From Bacteroides stercoris ATCC 43183 (GTDB lineage: Bacteria > Bacteroidota > Bacteroidia > Bacteroidales > Bacteroidaceae), in NCBI RefSeq assembly GCF_025147325.1, contig NZ_CP102262.1, forward strand, positions 3,224,001 to 3,288,000: 64,000 nt of DNA, read 5' to 3'. A program made the position numbers and the translations under genes. Shown one piece after another: positions 54,125-63,347 of the stretch. The notes below the pieces were generated by a model. The model had not been told where the DNA came from. It saw nothing but the letters and a program-made list of their open reading frames with translations, and did not search any database. The stretch's first letter is position 1. Each line of letters opens with the position of its first letter.

Positions 54125-57100
54125 ATGAAACTGGTAAAATACTTTTTATCGAAAAAGCCCGTCACAATCCTGCTGTTGGTATTAGTATTGGCAGGCGGAT
54201 TGCTGGCGTACGTCAAAATGGGCAAGCTGGAAGATGCTCCGTTCACCATTAAACAGGCGCTGGTATTGACTCCCTATCCGGGAGCTTCTCCCTCGGAAGT
54301 ACAGTCACAGGTTACGGATGTACTGGAAGAGTCCATCCAGGCATTGGGCGAACTCTATTACCTGAAAACGGAGAACCGTGCAGGACTGTCCAAAATCACC
54401 GTTTATGTAAAGAAAGAAACCCGTGCCGACGAGATGCAGCAACTTTGGGACAAACTGCGCCGCAAAGTAAGCGACGTACAGAGCAAGCTGCCCGAAGGCG
54501 CCGGTCCCTCTGTTGTGAATGATGACTTCGGCGATGTACTGGGCGTTTTTTACGGGCTTACCGGAAGCGGACACAGCTACCGCGAACTTGAAGATGAAGC
54601 CAAACTGATAAAGAATGAAATTCTGAAAGTAAAGGATGTTGCCAAAGTAGAGATTTACGGAACACAGACACCTACGATAGACATTTCCGTAAGTCCCTCC
54701 GTCATGGCCCGTAGCGGCATCACGATGGCCGACATCGCCCGCGCGTTCGAGGCTCAGAACAAAGTTGTGGATGCCGGCGGCATAGACGTCGGTTCCAACC
54801 GCCTGCGTATCGAGTCCACCGGAAATTTCTATTCGCTGGACGACATACGCAACCTTACAATCGTATCACGCACCGGAGAGCATTTCCGGCTTGCGGACAT
54901 TACCCGGATTGAAGAAAGCTACCAGACCCCGGCAAGCAACCTGATGCGCATCAACGGACAACCCGCTGTCGGCATCGCCATTTCCACCGTTCCCACCGGA
55001 AATGTGGTCGATATGGCAGCCGCCGTCAAGGAATCGCTCCAACAGATGTCGGGCAGCATGCCCGAAGGCTTCGAACTTGTAACCCTGTACGACCAGGGCT
55101 ACGAATCGGCAGTCGCCAACCAGGGTTTTATCCTCAACCTCATCATATCCGTACTTACCGTAGTGGCAATCCTGCTCTTTTTTATCGGTTTCAAAAACGG
55201 ATTGCTGATAGGCAGCGGACTGGTATTCTCCATTTTTGCCACCCTGATAGTGATGTTATGCACCGACATTGCACTTCAACGCATGTCATTGGCTGCTATC
55301 ATCATCGCCATGGGCATGCTGGTGGATAATGCCATTGTGGTGTCCGACTCCGCACTGGTAAACATGCAACGGGGCATGAGAAAGCGGGTTGCCATCATGC
55401 GCGCCTGTTCCTCCACTGCCCTGCCGTTGCTGGCGGCAACCGTCATTGCCATATTGACGTTCCTGCCCATTTATTTTTCACCCCACATTACCGGTGAGCT
55501 GCTTTCCTCGCTGGTAATCGTTATCGGGGTTTCGCTGATGTTCAGCTGGGTGTTCGCACTGACGCAAACCCCGTTCTTCATTCAGGAATTTGTACGCCGT
55601 CCCCGGCCGGAAGAGTTGAAAAGCGCCCTGTTCGACGGAAAGTATTACAATATGTTCCGCCGTTCCCTGCACTGGGTCATCAAACATCGCTATGCCACAA
55701 TAGCCTGCATGGTCTTACTGCTGGTACTCTCTGCATGGAGCTTCAAGTTCATCTCCAAAGTATTCGTACCTGCACTGGACAAGCAATATTTTACCGTAGA
55801 CGTATGGCTGCCCGAAGGTTCCAACATCGACGAAACCGGGAAGCTGGCGGAAGAAATGGCAGAATATATCCGTACACACGGGGAAGCGGAAATGGTATCT
55901 ACCTTCATCGGCAGAACCCCACCCCGCTATTATCTGTCGAACGTAGCATTCGGACCTCAGTCCAACTATACACAACTGCTTGTGAAGTGCCATACTTCGG
56001 AAGAGTCGCGCCGGCTCAACGCCGCATTGCAGGACTCTATCCGCCTGAAATTTCCCGGACCGCTCATCAAAGTAAACAAATTCGAACTGAGCCCGCTGAC
56101 GGAAGCCGTTATCGAAGCCCGCTTCCTGGGCCCCGACCCGGCAGTGCTCGATTCGCTCGTAGGGCAGGCCATCGAAATCATGCGCCGTAATCCTAAAGTA
56201 GCGGATGCTCGTAACGAATGGGGAAATATGGCATTGATGCTACGCCCCGTCTACGATCCGGTAAAAGCCGGCGAACTGGGCATCACCAAAGCGCAGATGA
56301 TGCAATCCGTCAAATCCATCAGCGACGGTGTACCGGTAGGCATCTATCGGGATAACGAGAAGAAAGTCCCTGTTCTGCTGAAGTCCGAAGGATACGACAT
56401 TACGGATGCGGCTTCCCTGGGCAACTTCTCCGTATGGAACGGCGAACGCTCGGCTCCCTTATCGCAAGTGACGGAACGCATTGAAACAACGTGGGAATTT
56501 CCGCAGATGCGTACCTATAACCGCCAACTCAGCATGGCTGCCATGTGCGGCGTAAAACCTGGGCATACCATGGCAGAGGTACACGGGGAAATACGCAGTG
56601 AGATAGAGGCAATGCCGCTACCGCCGGGTTATACATTCTTTTGGGATTCGCAGTACAAAGACCAGGGTGAAGCCATGGAAGCGATTGCCAAATACTTCCC
56701 GCTGGCATTCCTCATGCTGATTGTAATTCTGGTGGCGCTGTTCGGCAACTTCCGCCAGCCCATCATCATCCTGTGCATACTTCCCCTGTCACTGATAGGT
56801 GTCGCCGTAGGAATGCTGCTCACCGGATTCGATTTCGGCTTCTTCCCCATTGCCGGCTGGCTGGGATTGCTGGGTACGATTATCAAAAACGTTATCGTGC
56901 TGATAGACGAAATCAACATTCAGCGCCGCGAAGGAGTTCCTGCTTACACAGCCGTGATAGAATCCACCGTTTCGCGTACCCGTCCCGTACTAATGGCGGC
57001 CACGACCACCATTCTCGGTATGGTTCCGTTGCTGTTCGATATTGCTTTTGGCGGCATGGCAGCCACAATTATCTTCGGACTGACATTCGCCACTTTGCTG

Positions 57101-57160
57101 ACGCTGTTTGTCACTCCGGCATTATATATCCTGTTTTATCGTATCAAAATCAATAAGTAA
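54125..57160 (+). CDS. RND efflux pump (AcrB/MexB-like superfamily permease)
   Basis: 1011 residues, usual for the family (about 1020-1050). First helix at about 12-28; two large periplasmic loops; TM4 with the proton-relay aspartates in MGMLVDNAIVVSDSALVNMQ (about 400); second half begins near 525 (HWVIKHRYATIACMVLLLVL); end FVTPALYILFYRI. It exports compounds from the periplasm or inner leaflet, driven by protons. Substrate cannot be inferred. Its sequence is nearer to AcrB/HAE-type pumps with a non-drug-specific character (short C-terminus). Operon: adaptor, pump, TolC-type channel. Confidence 0.93.
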   Translation: MKLVKYFLSKKPVTILLLVLVLAGGLLAYVKMGKLEDAPFTIKQALVLTPYPGASPSEVQSQVTDVLEESIQALGELYYLKTENRAGLSKITVYVKKETRADEMQQLWDKLRRKVSDVQSKLPEGAGPSVVNDDFGDVLGVFYGLTGSGHSYRELEDEAKLIKNEILKVKDVAKVEIYGTQTPTIDISVSPSVMARSGITMADIARAFEAQNKVVDAGGIDVGSNRLRIESTGNFYSLDDIRNLTIVSRTGEHFRLADITRIEESYQTPASNLMRINGQPAVGIAISTVPTGNVVDMAAAVKESLQQMSGSMPEGFELVTLYDQGYESAVANQGFILNLIISVLTVVAILLFFIGFKNGLLIGSGLVFSIFATLIVMLCTDIALQRMSLAAIIIAMGMLVDNAIVVSDSALVNMQRGMRKRVAIMRACSSTALPLLAATVIAILTFLPIYFSPHITGELLSSLVIVIGVSLMFSWVFALTQTPFFIQEFVRRPRPEELKSALFDGKYYNMFRRSLHWVIKHRYATIACMVLLLVLSAWSFKFISKVFVPALDKQYFTVDVWLPEGSNIDETGKLAEEMAEYIRTHGEAEMVSTFIGRTPPRYYLSNVAFGPQSNYTQLLVKCHTSEESRRLNAALQDSIRLKFPGPLIKVNKFELSPLTEAVIEARFLGPDPAVLDSLVGQAIEIMRRNPKVADARNEWGNMALMLRPVYDPVKAGELGITKAQMMQSVKSISDGVPVGIYRDNEKKVPVLLKSEGYDITDAASLGNFSVWNGERSAPLSQVTERIETTWEFPQMRTYNRQLSMAAMCGVKPGHTMAEVHGEIRSEIEAMPLPPGYTFFWDSQYKDQGEAMEAIAKYFPLAFLMLIVILVALFGNFRQPIIILCILPLSLIGVAVGMLLTGFDFGFFPIAGWLGLLGTIIKNVIVLIDEINIQRREGVPAYTAVIESTVSRTRPVLMAATTTILGMVPLLFDIAFGGMAATIIFGLTFATLLTLFVTPALYILFYRIKINK

Positions 57161-57162
57161 GC

Positions 57163-58446
57163 ATGAAGACATTCTATACTTTATTACTTTTTTATTTGTG
57201 TGTTCAACCCGTATTTTCCCAGCAGGATTCCCTGCTGGAGAAATATAGGATAATGGCTCTGGACTATAACCACGACTTGCGTGCGGCAGACAAGAACATA
57301 GCTTCCAGCATGGAACTGATAAAAGCCGCCAAAGCCGATTTAAAGCCCAAGCTGTCGGGAGACGCAAACTTCCAGTACACCGGAAATCCCATCGAACTTA
57401 CCGTGAACCTGCCCCAAAGCAATCCTCTCACTTTCGAAGGGCATGACATGAAATACGGCGCATCCCTCTCGTTGATGCAGCCTCTCTACACCGGCGGACG
57501 CATCCGCGAATCCATCCGGCTGGCAAAGCACCAACAATCCATGAATGTTCATCAGGCGGAACTGCTCCACTCCTCCGTATGCTACCAGACGGATATGCAA
57601 TACTGGAATGCCGTAGCCCGCCGGGAACTGATGAACATAGCCACAGACTACCGCAACTCGGTCGCTTCACTGGCGCGCACTATCCGCGAACGCGTTGAAG
57701 CGGGACTTGTCGACCCTCAAGACCTGCTCATGGCAGAAGTCAAACTCAATGAAGCCGAATACCAGGTATTGCAGGCACGTAACAGTTTTGAAACCGGACG
57801 CATGGCACTCAACTCCCTGATAGGCATGCCGCTCGAATCCGAGACCGAAGTGCAAGAGTCCATTCCCGTAGTGCTTCCGTCCGACAGCCTGTCGGCATCC
57901 GACGGAAGCAACCGTCCCGAACTGCTTATGGCACACGACCAAATAAAAATAGCCGAAAGCCAGGGTAAGCTGACGGACTCCAAATACAAGCCGCAACTGT
58001 ATGTCGGAATAGACGGCAGCTATTCCTCACCCGGCTATGACTTCAAAACCGACCTCGACCCTAACTATGCCATATACGCCACGCTGTCCGTTCCTATTTT
58101 CGAATGGGGCAAACGGCGCAATGAAAAACGCTCTTCCGCCTGGAAAGTAGGCATGGCAAACGACTATCTCAATAAAGTGACGGATAACGTAAACCTCGAA
58201 ATACAAACCGCCCGCACTTCTCTTGCACAAGCCATAAAACAGGTGGACCTCACCGGAAGTTCCCTTGAGAAAGCACGTGAAAACGAACAGAAAGCACTGG
58301 AACGTTATGAAGAGGGGAAAATCTCCATCATGGAAGTCATTGAAGCCCAGAACTACCGGCAAGCCTCGCAAATAAACTACGTACAAGCCAAAGTTTCAGC
58401 ACAAAGTTCCTACTCCGGCCTGATAAAAGCATTGCACAGCTATTGA
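57163..58446 (+). CDS. TolC-family outer-membrane efflux channel
   Basis: 427 residues. Signal peptide about 1-19 (LLLFYLCVQPVFSQ). Two repeats of the TolC fold: first half about 25-215 (NHDLRAADKNIASSMELIKA, GASLSLMQPLYTGGRIRESI, ALNSLIGMPL) and second half about 235-420 (PELLMAHDQIKIAESQGKLT, YATLSVPIFEWGKRRNEKRS, ALERYEEGKISIMEVIEAQN). It provides the outer-membrane exit duct for the pump encoded directly upstream; the ATG lies 2 bp after the pump stop codon. Complete with no visible damage. Confidence 0.93.
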   Translation: MKTFYTLLLFYLCVQPVFSQQDSLLEKYRIMALDYNHDLRAADKNIASSMELIKAAKADLKPKLSGDANFQYTGNPIELTVNLPQSNPLTFEGHDMKYGASLSLMQPLYTGGRIRESIRLAKHQQSMNVHQAELLHSSVCYQTDMQYWNAVARRELMNIATDYRNSVASLARTIRERVEAGLVDPQDLLMAEVKLNEAEYQVLQARNSFETGRMALNSLIGMPLESETEVQESIPVVLPSDSLSASDGSNRPELLMAHDQIKIAESQGKLTDSKYKPQLYVGIDGSYSSPGYDFKTDLDPNYAIYATLSVPIFEWGKRRNEKRSSAWKVGMANDYLNKVTDNVNLEIQTARTSLAQAIKQVDLTGSSLEKARENEQKALERYEEGKISIMEVIEAQNYRQASQINYVQAKVSAQSSYSGLIKALHSY

Positions 58447-58463
58447 GTTTTCCCAAAACATTA

Positions 58464-58471
58464 TAACTTTG
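58464..58471 (+). promoter_or_regulatory. -7 element right before the LytS-type gene
   Basis: TAACTTTG fits TAnnTTTG and lies only 6 nt before the ATG at 58478, so a transcript from it would begin at or next to the start codon (leaderless). TATTG at 58441-58445 is a possible -33 remnant inside the end of the channel gene. Confidence 0.45.
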
Positions 58472-58477
58472 TCCCCC

Positions 58478-59503
58478 ATGAAATGGAATAATCTGATATA
58501 CGGCATTCTGTTCTCCGGATTAGGAGCGTTCTCCTACTTCCTGCTGGTAGACTACACCAATCTGTCTCCTCATATTGCCGATGCACTCTATTCCCGCGGA
58601 GCGTTCATCTATTTTATCCTGGCATTCAATGTGCTGGGATATGCTACCCTCCGCCTCAGTTCATGGATTAATACACAGTATGCCGTAAATATGCGTTCAC
58701 GGTGGAAAATTCCCGTCATCTATCTGGCAGGCATGTCGCTCTTCCTGTTGCTGAACTACGGGCTGCTTGTTAGCGCCAAAATACTGGCGGGAGCAGCCAA
58801 TCCGTTCTCCATTCAGCCAAGAGGATGGTGGATGCTGATTACCATCTGGCTTGTGGAACTTGTTGTCTTGGGATTATTACTGGCAAACCGTTCTACCCAA
58901 AAGGCGTTGAGGCTGCAACAACGGGCGGCTGTATTGCAGGCCGAAAACGACACGGCACGCTACACCGCCCTGCAAAACCAGCTCAATCCTCATTTTCTGT
59001 TCAACAGCCTCAACACGCTTATAGCTGAAATTGAGTATAACCCCCAAAATGCGGTACACTTCACCAAGCACCTGTCCAGTGTTTACCGTTACGTGCTGCA
59101 AAGCCAGGACAAGACACTGGTGACGCTCGGCGAAGAGCTGGAATTTATCCGTTCGTACCTTTTCCTGCACGAGGTCCGTCTGGGCAACTGCCTTACGTGC
59201 CAAAACAACGTTCCTGCGGAATATGCGGAAAAGATGCTGCCGCCCCTCACGCTGCAATTATTGGTAGAGAATGTAATCAAACACAATTCCATCACTCCCG
59301 GCAAACCTATGGTTATCACTATCCGCATCGAAGATGAGTATCTGTCCGTCAGCAATCCGATACACCCCAAAAAGAGCGTCGCATCATCCGGAATAGGACT
59401 GGAGAACCTTGCCAAACGTTGCGAACTGATGTCGGGCAAGAAAATCATTATCAAGAACGAAACCGAAAAATTTACTGTAAAAGTCCCTTTGCTATATGAA
59501 TAA
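58478..59503 (+). CDS. LytS/YehU-type sensor histidine kinase
   Basis: About 341 residues from ATG 58478 (MKWNNLIYGILFSGLGAFSY; a TTG at 58469 would be an alternative). Four membrane helices in the first ~140 residues without a large periplasmic sensor domain. Then the His_kinase domain LNPHFLFNSLNTLIAEIEYN (phosphorylated His about 172), N box LPPLTLQLLVENVIKHNSIT and GIGLENLAKRCELM. Such kinases pass phosphate to LytTR response regulators; the partner gene follows with an 8-bp overlap. Neighbouring efflux operon suggests membrane or antimicrobial stress as signal, as an inference. Confidence 0.92.
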   Translation: MKWNNLIYGILFSGLGAFSYFLLVDYTNLSPHIADALYSRGAFIYFILAFNVLGYATLRLSSWINTQYAVNMRSRWKIPVIYLAGMSLFLLLNYGLLVSAKILAGAANPFSIQPRGWWMLITIWLVELVVLGLLLANRSTQKALRLQQRAAVLQAENDTARYTALQNQLNPHFLFNSLNTLIAEIEYNPQNAVHFTKHLSSVYRYVLQSQDKTLVTLGEELEFIRSYLFLHEVRLGNCLTCQNNVPAEYAEKMLPPLTLQLLVENVIKHNSITPGKPMVITIRIEDEYLSVSNPIHPKKSVASSGIGLENLAKRCELMSGKKIIIKNETEKFTVKVPLLYE

Positions 59504-60269
59504 GCCTGCTATTGCCATCATTGAAGACGAGATTCCTGCTGCCCGCCTGCTGCATTCCATGATTGCCCGCCTGCGCCCGGAATGGGACATCACCGTAATT
59601 CCCGGCAGTGTGGAAGAAGCTACCGAGTGGTTTGCCACGCATCCCCACCCCGACCTTCTCTTCCTCGACATACAACTTGCCGACGGCAACTCGTTCGACT
59701 TTCTTTCGGCAGCTCATCCCTCATCCACCATCATCTTCACCACCGCTTACGACCAGTATGCAGTCCGTGCGTTCACCGTCAACAGCATCGACTATATCCT
59801 GAAGCCGATAGATGAGCAGCGTTTGCAGGAAGCCATTGATAAATACGAACACTTGCAGCAGTGCAGCAATCCCCGTCCCGACGACTATCTGGCAACTCTG
59901 CTGGATGCCCTGCAATCCAAAGAAAAGCAATACCGCACCCGTTTCCTCATATACCGCGCCGACCGTTTCTGGTCTTTGCAGGTCAGCGATATAGCTTATT
60001 TTTATTCGGAGAACAAAATGACCTTTGCCGTTACCCGCAACAATCAGGAACATGTACTCGACCTCTCGTTGAATAAGCTTTCCGAACAACTGGATCCCGA
60101 CCGCTTCTTCCGTGCCAACAGGCAAATTATCCTGTGCATCGATGCCATAGACCATGCCGAACCCTACTTCAACGGAAAAATATCGGTAACGGTACGTCCG
60201 CCGTATAAGAGTAAAATCACAATCAGCGAGGAGAAACTCGCCGCTTTCAAACGCTGGCTTAATTTTTAA
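59496..60269 (+). CDS. LytTR-family response regulator
   Basis: 257 residues. Receiver domain about 5-125 with the phosphoacceptor in PDLLFLDIQLADGNS (Asp58) and IIFTTAYDQYAVRAF; LytTR DNA-binding domain about 150-255 (IAYFYSENKMTFAVTRNNQE, LDPDRFFRANRQIILCIDAI). Receives phosphate from the LytS-type kinase whose 3' end overlaps the start of this gene. Targets are unknown; the adaptor/pump/channel operon upstream is the obvious first candidate. Confidence 0.94.
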   Translation: MNKPAIAIIEDEIPAARLLHSMIARLRPEWDITVIPGSVEEATEWFATHPHPDLLFLDIQLADGNSFDFLSAAHPSSTIIFTTAYDQYAVRAFTVNSIDYILKPIDEQRLQEAIDKYEHLQQCSNPRPDDYLATLLDALQSKEKQYRTRFLIYRADRFWSLQVSDIAYFYSENKMTFAVTRNNQEHVLDLSLNKLSEQLDPDRFFRANRQIILCIDAIDHAEPYFNGKISVTVRPPYKSKITISEEKLAAFKRWLNF

Positions 60270-60284
60270 TTCAAAAGAAAGGCG

Positions 60285-60292
60285 TATCTTTG
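60285..60292 (+). promoter_or_regulatory. Promoter of the EamA transporter gene
   Basis: TATCTTTG fits the -7 consensus, 33 nt before the ATG at 60325. TTTTTA near 60262 may serve as the -33 element. Confidence 0.55.
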
Positions 60293-60324
60293 CACCCGAT
60301 TTTACCAAACTACTTTCTATAAGC

Positions 60325-61236
60325 ATGAAAAAAGGACTGCTATACGCTATATTGGCATCTGTGCTATGGGCCATCGTAAACCCGTTCATCAAGCAAGGGC
60401 TCAGTTATGATTTTACTCCGATGAATTTTGCCGGGCTGCGTTTCACCAGTGTAGGCGTTCTGCTTTTTGCCTATACCTGGCACAAGGGAATGTGGCAGGA
60501 AATAAAGCAGCACCGCAAACTGTTCCTCAATCTGATATTCATTAATATGTTCATGGGTTATACGGCCTTTTATTTCGGAGTGGACTTCGTAAGCGGGGCT
60601 ATATCATCCATCATCATGGGCATGACGCCGCTTATCAATGTACTGCTTGCCCATCTGCTGGCAAGTAACGACAAACTGAACGGCTACAAAATCGTCAGCC
60701 TCATCATCAGCCTTGCAGGCCTCTTGCTGATTGTAGGGATGGGCAGCGACGGTGAGCCGCTGGACTGGAAAGGCATCACAGGCATCATACTACTGTTGCT
60801 CAGCATTATCTTTCAGGGCTATTCCGCCATCTCCGTATCCGAAGAGAAAGGCAAGGTCAACCCTATCTTCCTGAATGCCGTACAGATGTTTTTCGGTGGC
60901 GCCCTTATCTACGTCATAGGACTGGGCACGGAAGGTTATCACTCTTTCATCGGCAAGCCTGCCGGATTTTATATCAGCCTGGGCATCCTCGTATTTATTT
61001 CCGTCTTTGCATTCAGCTTCTGGTTTATGGCGTTGCAAAGCAAAGGAGCAAAAGTCAGCGACATCAATATGTGCCGCCTTATCAACCCGATTCTCGGAGC
61101 TGTATTAAGTTGGATAATGCTTGCGGGAGAATCCCCCACATTCAGTACGGTAGCGGGAATGCTGATTATTGTCAGTTCGCTGGTTATTTATTTTAAAGGA
61201 GCGGAGATTGTAAAATACATCAGTACAAGGAAATAA
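60325..61236 (+). CDS. EamA/DMT-family membrane transporter
   Basis: 303 residues with about ten membrane helices in two EamA repeats (residues about 5-135 and 150-292). Recognisable segments: LLYAILASVLWAIVNPFIKQ, VDFVSGAISSIIMGMTPLIN, and in the second half VSDINMCRLINPILGAVLSW. Family members export metabolites such as amino acids or act as drug/metabolite exporters; the substrate is unknown here. Independent promoter and a terminator downstream (61365-61416) make it a single-gene unit. Confidence 0.9.
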   Translation: MKKGLLYAILASVLWAIVNPFIKQGLSYDFTPMNFAGLRFTSVGVLLFAYTWHKGMWQEIKQHRKLFLNLIFINMFMGYTAFYFGVDFVSGAISSIIMGMTPLINVLLAHLLASNDKLNGYKIVSLIISLAGLLLIVGMGSDGEPLDWKGITGIILLLLSIIFQGYSAISVSEEKGKVNPIFLNAVQMFFGGALIYVIGLGTEGYHSFIGKPAGFYISLGILVFISVFAFSFWFMALQSKGAKVSDINMCRLINPILGAVLSWIMLAGESPTFSTVAGMLIIVSSLVIYFKGAEIVKYISTRK

Positions 61237-61577
61237 ACAGAACGGATAAAGCAGCATGATATGATTTTACTCACACAATCAGAAGAAAGCATCAGGCTCT
61301 TTCCAGAACTTCATATCCTTGCGGATAGAATTATGTGAGAAAGCACAGAAAAATGACTATAAAAATGGCATATGAAGTGGTTATGCTCTATCATCTTCAC
61401 ATGCCATCTTATTTTTTAGGGACATTTACTGGATATCCCTAATTATAGTATATTTCATGATGAACTTGATTTATTGAGTCAATTTACTATAGCTGATAAA
61501 GTAATACTAAATAAACCAATGACGATCATCGGTGAATCTGGTGATATTGGGCAGTTACAATGGTATGGTATGGTATT
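61237..61577. other. Intergenic region with terminator and a gene scrap
   Basis: Contains the terminator at 61365-61416, then a short inverted repeat TAGGGA/TCCCTA (61417-61422 and 61436-61441) within sequence resembling 11718-11746 near the IS256 scrap (both have ACATTTACTGnATnTCCCT). From about 61440 a plus-strand frame (LDLLSQFTIADKVILNKPMT) looks protein-like but has no start, runs into the flavodoxin gene on the other strand, and is not recognised. Confidence 0.45.
61365..61417 (+). terminator. Terminator of the EamA gene
   Basis: ATGGCATATGAAG (61365-61377) pairs with CTTCACATGCCAT (61395-61407), one mismatch, followed by CTTATTTTTT. Confidence 0.65.
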
Positions 61578-62150
61578 CTATTCTACACTGATTACCCGCT
61601 TTGCCCAATCCCCTGCTTGCTTTGCACTTCCATTGCATAGCCGTCCTGCCTGCCATCCGATTTGAGGATATAGCGCCTTGAGCTGTTTCACGCTACCTGT
61701 AATAGAACTGCCGCCGGAAGTGGCAAATGGAATGACTGCCTTACCGGAGAAGTCATATTTCTCAAGAAATGTATTGACCGGACGAGGACACAAATCCCAC
61801 CATATCGGATAACCGAGGAATACTACGTCGTAATCTTTCAGATTGAGTGTCTCCCCACCCAATGCAGGACGTGAATTTTCATCCGCCATTTCTACCGAAC
61901 TACGGCTTGCTTTGTTATTCCAATTAAGGTCTGCCGAAGTGTAGGCTACAGCCGGAGTAATCCGATACAGCTTACCGTTAACAGCTTGAGCAATGGCACC
62001 GGCAATTTTTTCCGTAGTTCCGGTGCAGGAGAAATAGGCCACGAGAATTTTCTTATCGGATTGCATACCGGTATCCGTTGTCTGTTTTTGTGCTTTCGAT
62101 GAGCAACTGAAAGTTAGTAAACTCATAATTACCAATATAAATTGTTTCAT
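61578..62150 (-). CDS. Exported flavodoxin-like protein
   Basis: 190 residues. Lipoprotein-type signal (LLTFSCSSKAQ, Cys 16). The flavodoxin domain starts VAYFSCTGTTEKIAGAIAQA (FMN phosphate-binding loop SCTGTTE), then DYDVVFLGYPIWWDLCPRPV and FATSGGSSITGSVKQL. This is the flavodoxin_4 type often found in Bacteroides, with a predicted export signal, unlike soluble electron-carrier flavodoxins. It may reduce or transfer electrons in the periplasm; partners unknown. Downstream of the CMD/cupin gene on the same strand (127 bp), so possibly a redox pair. Confidence 0.85.
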   Translation of the reverse strand: MKQFILVIMSLLTFSCSSKAQKQTTDTGMQSDKKILVAYFSCTGTTEKIAGAIAQAVNGKLYRITPAVAYTSADLNWNNKASRSSVEMADENSRPALGGETLNLKDYDVVFLGYPIWWDLCPRPVNTFLEKYDFSGKAVIPFATSGGSSITGSVKQLKALYPQIGWQAGRLCNGSAKQAGDWAKRVISVE

Positions 62151-62277
62151 TTTGTTATGATTTGATTTTTTTATTTGTCACGATGGGGTGACCTGAGCAT
62201 CTCCTTATGCCTATCATACGTTTACGTATATTTGTTGAGACACTCGTTTCCTCAAGAAGAAATAGACTCGGTCGCAA

Positions 62278-63111
62278 TTACCGTTTATTTGTTTCGAGGT
62301 TATCATACTCTTCGTCCGTCACCGGTTCGAGCCATTCATTGAAAGCACTTTCACCGGGAACCTCGAAAGCCAGATGAGCAAACCAACAGTCTGCAGCAGC
62401 TCCATGCCAGTGCTTGACGTTTGCCGGAATATGGATAACCGTGCCCGGGAGAATTTCCACGGCAGGTTTCCCCTCTTCCTGATACCAGCCGCGTCCGGCT
62501 ACGCCAATCAGCATTTGTCCGCCACCACTTTTGGCACGATGGATGTGCCAGTTATTGCGGCAACGAGGTTCAAACGTAACATTGGATATATTCACCTGCT
62601 CGCGCGAAATGGGAGCAAGGTAACTGTTGCCGGTGAAATACTTCGCGTATGCAGTGTTCGGTTCGCCGACAGGAAAAATCATTCCGCGCTGGAAAGCGGC
62701 TTTAGCATCTTCACCAACGGCATCTTCCGCCCATACGTCTTTTGCCAGATTGAACGCCGCCCATGCTTTCGGCCAACCGGCATAAAAACCGATGTGGGTA
62801 ATGATTTCGGCAATCTCAGTACGGGTAATGCCGTTCTTCTTTGCCGACTGCAGATGAAATACGAGCGAATTGTCTGTAATACCCTGACTGATAAGTGAGG
62901 TAACGGTTACTAAACTACGGTCGCGCAGACCAAGCTTGTCGGTGCGGCTCCACACTTCTCCGAAAAGAACATCGTCGTTGAGCTCCGCGAATTTAGGGGC
63001 GAACTCTCCTAATCGGGTACGCCCAGCTGTCTGTACTATTTTCTCCTGTGCCATAATATTGAAAGTTAAGATACTGAATACTGAAATTAAAAGAATCCTG
63101 TTCATAGTCAT
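62278..63111 (-). CDS. Carboxymuconolactone decarboxylase-like protein fused to a cupin, exported
   Basis: 277 residues. Signal peptide about 1-21 (LLISVFSILTFNIMAQ). Residues about 35-125 match carboxymuconolactone decarboxylase (CMD) domains: WSRTDKLGLRDRSLVTVTSL, GITRTEIAEIITHIGFYAGW. In place of a CxxC peroxidase motif there is none visible, so alkyl-hydroperoxide activity is unlikely. Residues about 170-262 are a cupin: CRNNWHIHRAKSGGGQMLIG (metal-binding H-x-H) and GTVIHIPANVKHWHGAAADC. Such CMD-cupin fusions are annotated as oxidoreductase-like proteins of unknown substrate. A -7-like TAATTTTG lies at 63160-63167 on the minus strand. Confidence 0.85.
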   Translation of the reverse strand: MTMNRILLISVFSILTFNIMAQEKIVQTAGRTRLGEFAPKFAELNDDVLFGEVWSRTDKLGLRDRSLVTVTSLISQGITDNSLVFHLQSAKKNGITRTEIAEIITHIGFYAGWPKAWAAFNLAKDVWAEDAVGEDAKAAFQRGMIFPVGEPNTAYAKYFTGNSYLAPISREQVNISNVTFEPRCRNNWHIHRAKSGGGQMLIGVAGRGWYQEEGKPAVEILPGTVIHIPANVKHWHGAAADCWFAHLAFEVPGESAFNEWLEPVTDEEYDNLETNKR

Positions 63112-63159
63112 TCCATTTACCGTATGAAGTTATTGATATTTCCGGTTGTTTTCCAATTG

Positions 63160-63167
63160 CAAAATTA
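63160..63167 (-). promoter_or_regulatory. -7 element upstream of the CMD/cupin gene
   Basis: Minus-strand TAATTTTG matches TAnnTTTG, about 50 nt before the ATG at 63111. No well-spaced TTTG was found. Confidence 0.45.
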
Positions 63168-63347
63168 CCACGATTACGCAAACCGAATTGTATATGATTT
63201 ACGGATATTTATACCCGAATCATTGATTCTGAAATTAGAGAGGTATGCAATTCAACATATCCGAACCGGGAATGACGAGAACAAATAAGGGAAGCAACCA
63301 TCCTCAACAAAGCGAAAAGAGACGGAATGCCATAACAAGAACGTACC

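Noticed and set aside
61474..61665. 63-codon plus-strand gene
   Set aside because: No ATG, half of it is antisense to the flavodoxin gene; at most a gene scrap.
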